From the NCBI GenBank assembly GCA_017440965.1, contig JAFSGH010000021.1, positions 1-55,465 on the forward strand: a DNA stretch of 55,465 bases. Reading direction: 5' to 3'. The stretch is from Clostridia bacterium (GTDB taxonomy: Bacteria; Bacillota; Clostridia; Oscillospirales; Acutalibacteraceae). The notes beneath the pieces were generated by a model. The model saw nothing but the letters and a program-made list of their open reading frames with translations. It ran no database searches and had not been told where the DNA came from. Positions 51,851 through 55,465 of this stretch are shown piece by piece. Every line of letters begins with the position of its first letter. Positions within the stretch are counted from its first letter, which is position 1. Made by a program: the position numbers and the translations under genes.

Positions 51851-54800
51851 ATGAAGAAAAAAATCAGAAGACCCTCAGCGATTCTGGCAGTAATACTTTC
51901 TGTGCTTATGTTGCTCAGCGTTTTCCCTGTTGCATCATTCGCAAGATACGATAATGAGTATTATTATGCCGATGGCACAGACTTTGTCTCCGAAATTGCT
52001 TTTACAAGAAGCGGTTATTGGGATTCAACCTATATGAACGCATTAAAGAATAGGCTTTCCGATGCCGGATATAATCCTTGGGACAAGGATTTCAATGACG
52101 GATGCGGTACAAACTCCGACTATATTGCAGGTGGCTGGAAATACAGCAAGGATATCAGCAAAGCTCTCCGCGATGTTAAGTTCTGGGTATCTGACAGCGG
52201 TTCTGTTCCTCAGTACTATGATCTTTCCGTGAACGGAAAAACTGTAAGATATTATCTTGTCGGCGGTACATATGAACCCAATTCATCATCTTTCTCAGGT
52301 GGCGGCGTGGTCGATCTTAACGGCGGTGCAGGCGGAAAATACATTTATGCTTTTGTTACCCGCGATCCCAACGCAGGACCTCCCATTACTTATATTAAGG
52401 TAAATACAAATGGCGCAGACAGCGGCTACAACTCATGCACAAGTTTACAGGCTCCTTCTTCAAGAACAGATCTTAACAGCGGTGCAGGCGGAGATGACAT
52501 ATTTATGCATCTTACAAGTGCTACTACTGCTGTAAGCACTGCAAATCTTCAGAATGTCTATAATCTTGCTGTTAATATGATCCCCAATAGGGCAAATTAT
52601 ACTTCAGATACATACAGACCTCTTGAAACTGCATATAACAATGCAAAGCCTATTGTAGAGGCATATAACAACTACGGTGCAGGTATTTTTGATCAGGCGG
52701 CTATAAATACCGCTTATAACGATCTTTACAGTGCTGTTTACAACGCAGAAACAAATGTATATTTCAATGCGTCCAATAACGGTGGAACAACAACTGCAAG
52801 AGCCACAACTGTCAAGATCGGTCCTAATTCCACTTATGCTATGGATGTTTCCTCATTCACTGCAACAAAGGGAAATTGGAATTTCCTCGGCTGGAGCACT
52901 AATAAGGATGCAAAGAATGCTTCTACAGATAAAGTAACAGTAGGCTTTAATAACACTCTTTATGCAATCTTCGGTAAGGATGTTACAACAACCTTCAAAT
53001 ATCTTGCTTCTGACGGTACTGTTATTACCGAGACCGGCTACGGTACTATCTACAACACTGCTATTCAGGCTGATGTTACAGCTCCCGCAGCAAACAATGT
53101 TTCATTCAATAATGATGCTCTTGCTTTTGTAGGCTGGCGTGACGATGCAACTGCAGGTGCAGCTGAGTATACAGGTACAGTTCCCGTAAAGGACGGTATT
53201 ACATATGTTTTCCGTGCTGTATATTCAACACCCTTAACAGTTTCATTTGACAATAACGGCGGTGAGACAGCAGCTCCTGCCGCAATGACAGGCACCAAGT
53301 ATTATAATGCAAATGACACAGTTGTTGAAGGCTCTGCAGACTTTACTCTTCCTTCCGAAAAGCTTTCAAAGACAGGCTATGCCTTCCTTGGCTGGTCTGA
53401 GGATAAGGATGCTTCTTCAGCTGATTATGCTCCCGGTGAAAAGCTCAGCGGTGTAAAAGAAGATATAACTCTCTATGCCGTATGGTCACAGAACTCATAT
53501 CCCGTTGTATTTAAAAACTTTGACGGAGAGATCCTTCAGGAAACTGATGTTCTCTACGGTGAGATGCCCGAATACACAGGCGAAGTACCCTTTAAGGCAG
53601 GTACTATTGATATAAAGTGGGTATTTGACGGCTGGACTCCTGCTTTCAGTGAGGTTACAGGTGCTCAGGAATATACCGCAACCTTCTATTCTGATATCGC
53701 TGATTATCTTGTTCAGTTTGTAAACGCTGACGGTACAGTTCTTCAGGAATCAATGGTTGATTACCTCGGAATGCCCGAATATCTCGGTGAAATTCCCGAA
53801 AAGGCAGCAGATGCACAGTATACATATACATTTGAAGGCTGGGATAAGGAATTTGCTGTAGTTGAAGGTGCACAGGTTTATACTGCTACTTATTCATCTG
53901 AATTGAATTCCTATTCAGTTAAATTCGTAAATGAAGACGGCACAGTTCTTCAGGAGGATGTTCTTTTATACGGCGAAACCCCTGTTTATGAAGGAAAGAC
54001 ACCTGAAAAAGAAGCTGATGCACAGTATAGCTACAAGTTTGATAAGTGGGATAATGAGATCAAGGCTGTAGAAGGCGATCAGGTTTATACAGCTACCTAT
54101 CAGTCTACTGTCAGATCTTATGTGATCTCCTTTGTAAATTATGACGGCACTGTTCTTTATGAGGAGACACTTGCATACGGAAAACTGCCTGCATTCAAGG
54201 GTGATACACCTAAGAGACCTGAAGACCGTATGTATGAATATTCCTTCAGCGGCTGGACTCCCGAAATCGTTAATGTTACAGGCGAGGCTACATATGAAGC
54301 ACAGTATGCAGCAAAGGCTAAGCAGGTAATAGTTACCTTCTTCAACTTTGACGGAAATGTGCTTGAATCCAAGTTTGTTGACTTTGACTCAGTTCCCGTA
54401 TATACAGGAAAAGAGCCTGCAAAGAAGGCTACAGCTGAGTTTACATATGTATTCACAGGCTGGGATAAGGAGCTTGAAGCAGTAACAGAAAGAACTGATT
54501 ATATTGCTCAGTTTGATGCAATAGTAAATGAATACACAGTAGTATTTGAAAACTATGACGGAACAGTTCTTCAGAGCGAGGTTCTTCCTTACGGCAGTGA
54601 AGTAAGCTATAAGGGAGAAACACCCGAAAGAGCTACCGACAATTATGTTTACCAATTCATCGGTTGGAATAAGACTGTTTCCAAGGTAACAGGCGATGTA
54701 ACCTACACAGCTGTATTTGACAGAATGTCTGCAGCTTACACCGTTAAGTTCCTTAATGAAGACGGATCACTTCTTTACTCCGCAATATATGCCTACGGCG

Positions 54801-55288
54801 ATACTCCCGTTTATGAAGGTCCTGAGCTTGTTAAGGCATATGATAACGGTTACCATTACGAATTCAGCGGCTGGAATAAGGAAATTGCAGCTGTAACAGA
54901 AAACACTGTATATGTAGCTGTTTATACAGCATCTGCTCATTCCTATGACAACGGTGTTGTAGTTGCTCCCTCTTGTACAGAAAACGGTTCTGTTACTTAT
55001 ACCTGCGAATGCGGTTATTCATATGTATCAGAGCTTATTTCTCTCGGTCACAGCTATGAATATACAATTGACGGCGAAACTGCATACAAGACCTGCACAA
55101 AGTGCGGTGACACTGTAGAAGTTTCTATGGAAGAGGCAAAGGAAGCTCTCGGTATTACCGAGGAATCTGCTAAGAACTGTAAGTATTGCGGAAAGTATCA
55201 TTATAAGTATATCCATCCAGATCTCGGCTTCATTTCTTGTCTCATCTCCAGAATCTTCACATTCTTTGCAGAGCTTTTTGTAAAATAA
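51851..55288 (+). CDS. Large secreted protein with InlB-type (Flg_new) repeats
   Basis: About 1145 residues. The ATG 51851 is chosen over 51842 because AAAGG lies 10 bases upstream. A signal peptide covers about 1-32 (ends A-S-F-A). After an unassigned N-terminal domain (to about 220) and a FIVAR-like helical segment (about 225-300), three looser repeats carry L-G-W-S-T-N-K-D, V-G-W-R-D-D and L-G-W-S-E-D-K-D. Seven closer copies of about 69 residues then run from roughly base 53500 to 54930, each like F-V-N-x-D-G-T-V-L-Q, then Y-G-x-x-P-x-Y-x-G and F-x-G-W. The C-terminus has C-x-x-C pairs (C-T-K-C-G, C-K-Y-C-G) and an amphipathic aromatic tail. No LPxTG or SLH. Probably a surface or adhesion protein. 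Confidence 0.85.
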   Translation: MKKKIRRPSAILAVILSVLMLLSVFPVASFARYDNEYYYADGTDFVSEIAFTRSGYWDSTYMNALKNRLSDAGYNPWDKDFNDGCGTNSDYIAGGWKYSKDISKALRDVKFWVSDSGSVPQYYDLSVNGKTVRYYLVGGTYEPNSSSFSGGGVVDLNGGAGGKYIYAFVTRDPNAGPPITYIKVNTNGADSGYNSCTSLQAPSSRTDLNSGAGGDDIFMHLTSATTAVSTANLQNVYNLAVNMIPNRANYTSDTYRPLETAYNNAKPIVEAYNNYGAGIFDQAAINTAYNDLYSAVYNAETNVYFNASNNGGTTTARATTVKIGPNSTYAMDVSSFTATKGNWNFLGWSTNKDAKNASTDKVTVGFNNTLYAIFGKDVTTTFKYLASDGTVITETGYGTIYNTAIQADVTAPAANNVSFNNDALAFVGWRDDATAGAAEYTGTVPVKDGITYVFRAVYSTPLTVSFDNNGGETAAPAAMTGTKYYNANDTVVEGSADFTLPSEKLSKTGYAFLGWSEDKDASSADYAPGEKLSGVKEDITLYAVWSQNSYPVVFKNFDGEILQETDVLYGEMPEYTGEVPFKAGTIDIKWVFDGWTPAFSEVTGAQEYTATFYSDIADYLVQFVNADGTVLQESMVDYLGMPEYLGEIPEKAADAQYTYTFEGWDKEFAVVEGAQVYTATYSSELNSYSVKFVNEDGTVLQEDVLLYGETPVYEGKTPEKEADAQYSYKFDKWDNEIKAVEGDQVYTATYQSTVRSYVISFVNYDGTVLYEETLAYGKLPAFKGDTPKRPEDRMYEYSFSGWTPEIVNVTGEATYEAQYAAKAKQVIVTFFNFDGNVLESKFVDFDSVPVYTGKEPAKKATAEFTYVFTGWDKELEAVTERTDYIAQFDAIVNEYTVVFENYDGTVLQSEVLPYGSEVSYKGETPERATDNYVYQFIGWNKTVSKVTGDVTYTAVFDRMSAAYTVKFLNEDGSLLYSAIYAYGDTPVYEGPELVKAYDNGYHYEFSGWNKEIAAVTENTVYVAVYTASAHSYDNGVVVAPSCTENGSVTYTCECGYSYVSELISLGHSYEYTIDGETAYKTCTKCGDTVEVSMEEAKEALGITEESAKNCKYCGKYHYKYIHPDLGFISCLISRIFTFFAELFVK

Positions 55289-55350
55289 TTAATTAATAAA
55301 AAAGCACGGACTGAATAAAATTTGGGGGCTGTAAAAAAACAGTCTAAAAG

Positions 55351-55398
55351 AAAAAGGACTACAAACTTACCTGAGGAGGTAGGAATGTAGTCCTTTTT
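55351..55398. repeat. Long hairpin near the right edge
   Basis: A 13-bp perfect stem (55351-55363 with 55386-55398) encloses a second short stem around a GAGG loop. It can end transcription in either direction, since both arms end in A/T runs. It lies 20 bases upstream of the possible transposase start. Confidence 0.75.
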
Positions 55399-55418
55399 GT
55401 GATATAATTAACGTGCGA

Positions 55419-55465
55419 ATGAAAACTAATATCACAAGAAAATATAATACACCATATCAATTAAA
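55419..55465 (+). CDS. Possible first codons of a transposase (cut by the window edge)
   Basis: An open ATG frame of 15 codons, reading M-K-T-N-I-T-R-K-Y-N-T-P-Y-Q-L, runs off the end of the window. Such basic, Tyr/Asn-rich openings followed by Q-L-K resemble IS1182-like transposase N-termini, and a protective hairpin plus a TATAAT box (55402-55407) lie upstream. No clear ribosome binding site is present, so this is a tentative call. Confidence 0.3.
   Translation, partial: MKTNITRKYNTPYQL

Noticed and set aside
53500-54930. The 200-base periodicity as a CRISPR or DNA-level tandem repeat
   Set aside because: The repeat is in protein (about 69 residues) with diverged codons; there are no identical short repeats with spacers.
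1-55465. rRNA, tRNA and prophage genes
   Set aside because: No rRNA-like sequence, tRNA cloverleaf, integrase or phage structural gene was noticed on either strand by eye; a covariance-model scan could not be run.

Overview
The window looks like a chromosomal segment of an anaerobic, low-to-medium GC Gram-positive bacterium of the class Clostridia, most like the Ruminococcaceae/Oscillospirales of gut or rumen. The reasons are Firmicutes gene orders (glmU-pth-mfd; nusB-xseA-xseB-ispA-dxs-tlyA-nadK-argR-recN), T-box leaders, strong Shine-Dalgarno sites, a BofA homologue, a dockerin-like protein, ferredoxin-linked enzymes and large MBG/InlB-repeat surface proteins. This assignment is inference from gene content; there is no rRNA in the window.

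Layout. 1-264: a chain of hairpins bounded by a 20-bp inverted repeat (MITE-like). 399-7373: bofA (minus), a small Cys-rich protein, mannose-6-phosphate isomerase, an ABC-F ATPase, a lipoprotein (minus), mscL and an APC permease. 7456-17329 (minus strand): a housekeeping operon glmU, pth, mfd, comEC, holA, an RNase M5-like TOPRIM protein and a small anchored protein. 17617-24513: a secreted protein of about 2300 residues with MBG-like repeats behind a consensus promoter. 24627-26097: a 66-residue ferredoxin:thioredoxin-reductase-like protein, thioredoxin and a GH43-like hydrolase.

26174-37349 is the most interesting part. Two T-box-controlled transcription units encode an isopropylmalate-synthase homologue that has lost its catalytic residues but keeps the LeuA regulatory domain, a TIM-barrel/acyl-CoA-ligase fusion, an HTH-cupin-acyl-CoA-ligase fusion, a CooC-like ATPase, a ferredoxin, a three-subunit 2-oxoacid:ferredoxin oxidoreductase (VOR type) and a branched-chain aminotransferase. 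Together they can be read as a route from branched short-chain fatty acids to valine, leucine and isoleucine: activation to acyl-CoA, reductive carboxylation to the 2-oxo acid, then transamination. This activity is long known physiologically in rumen bacteria. The tRNA-sensing leaders argue for biosynthesis rather than amino-acid fermentation.

37544-42078: an M20 peptidase, a dockerin-like secreted protein, pyridoxal kinase and an alpha/beta hydrolase. 42279-51579: a long housekeeping operon from nusB to recN, preceded by two adjacent perfect palindromes, with a TsaD paralogue between nusB and xseA. 51851-55288: a second large secreted protein with InlB-type repeats. The right edge carries a long hairpin and what may be the first codons of a transposase. 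I saw no rRNA, tRNA, CRISPR array or phage genes.
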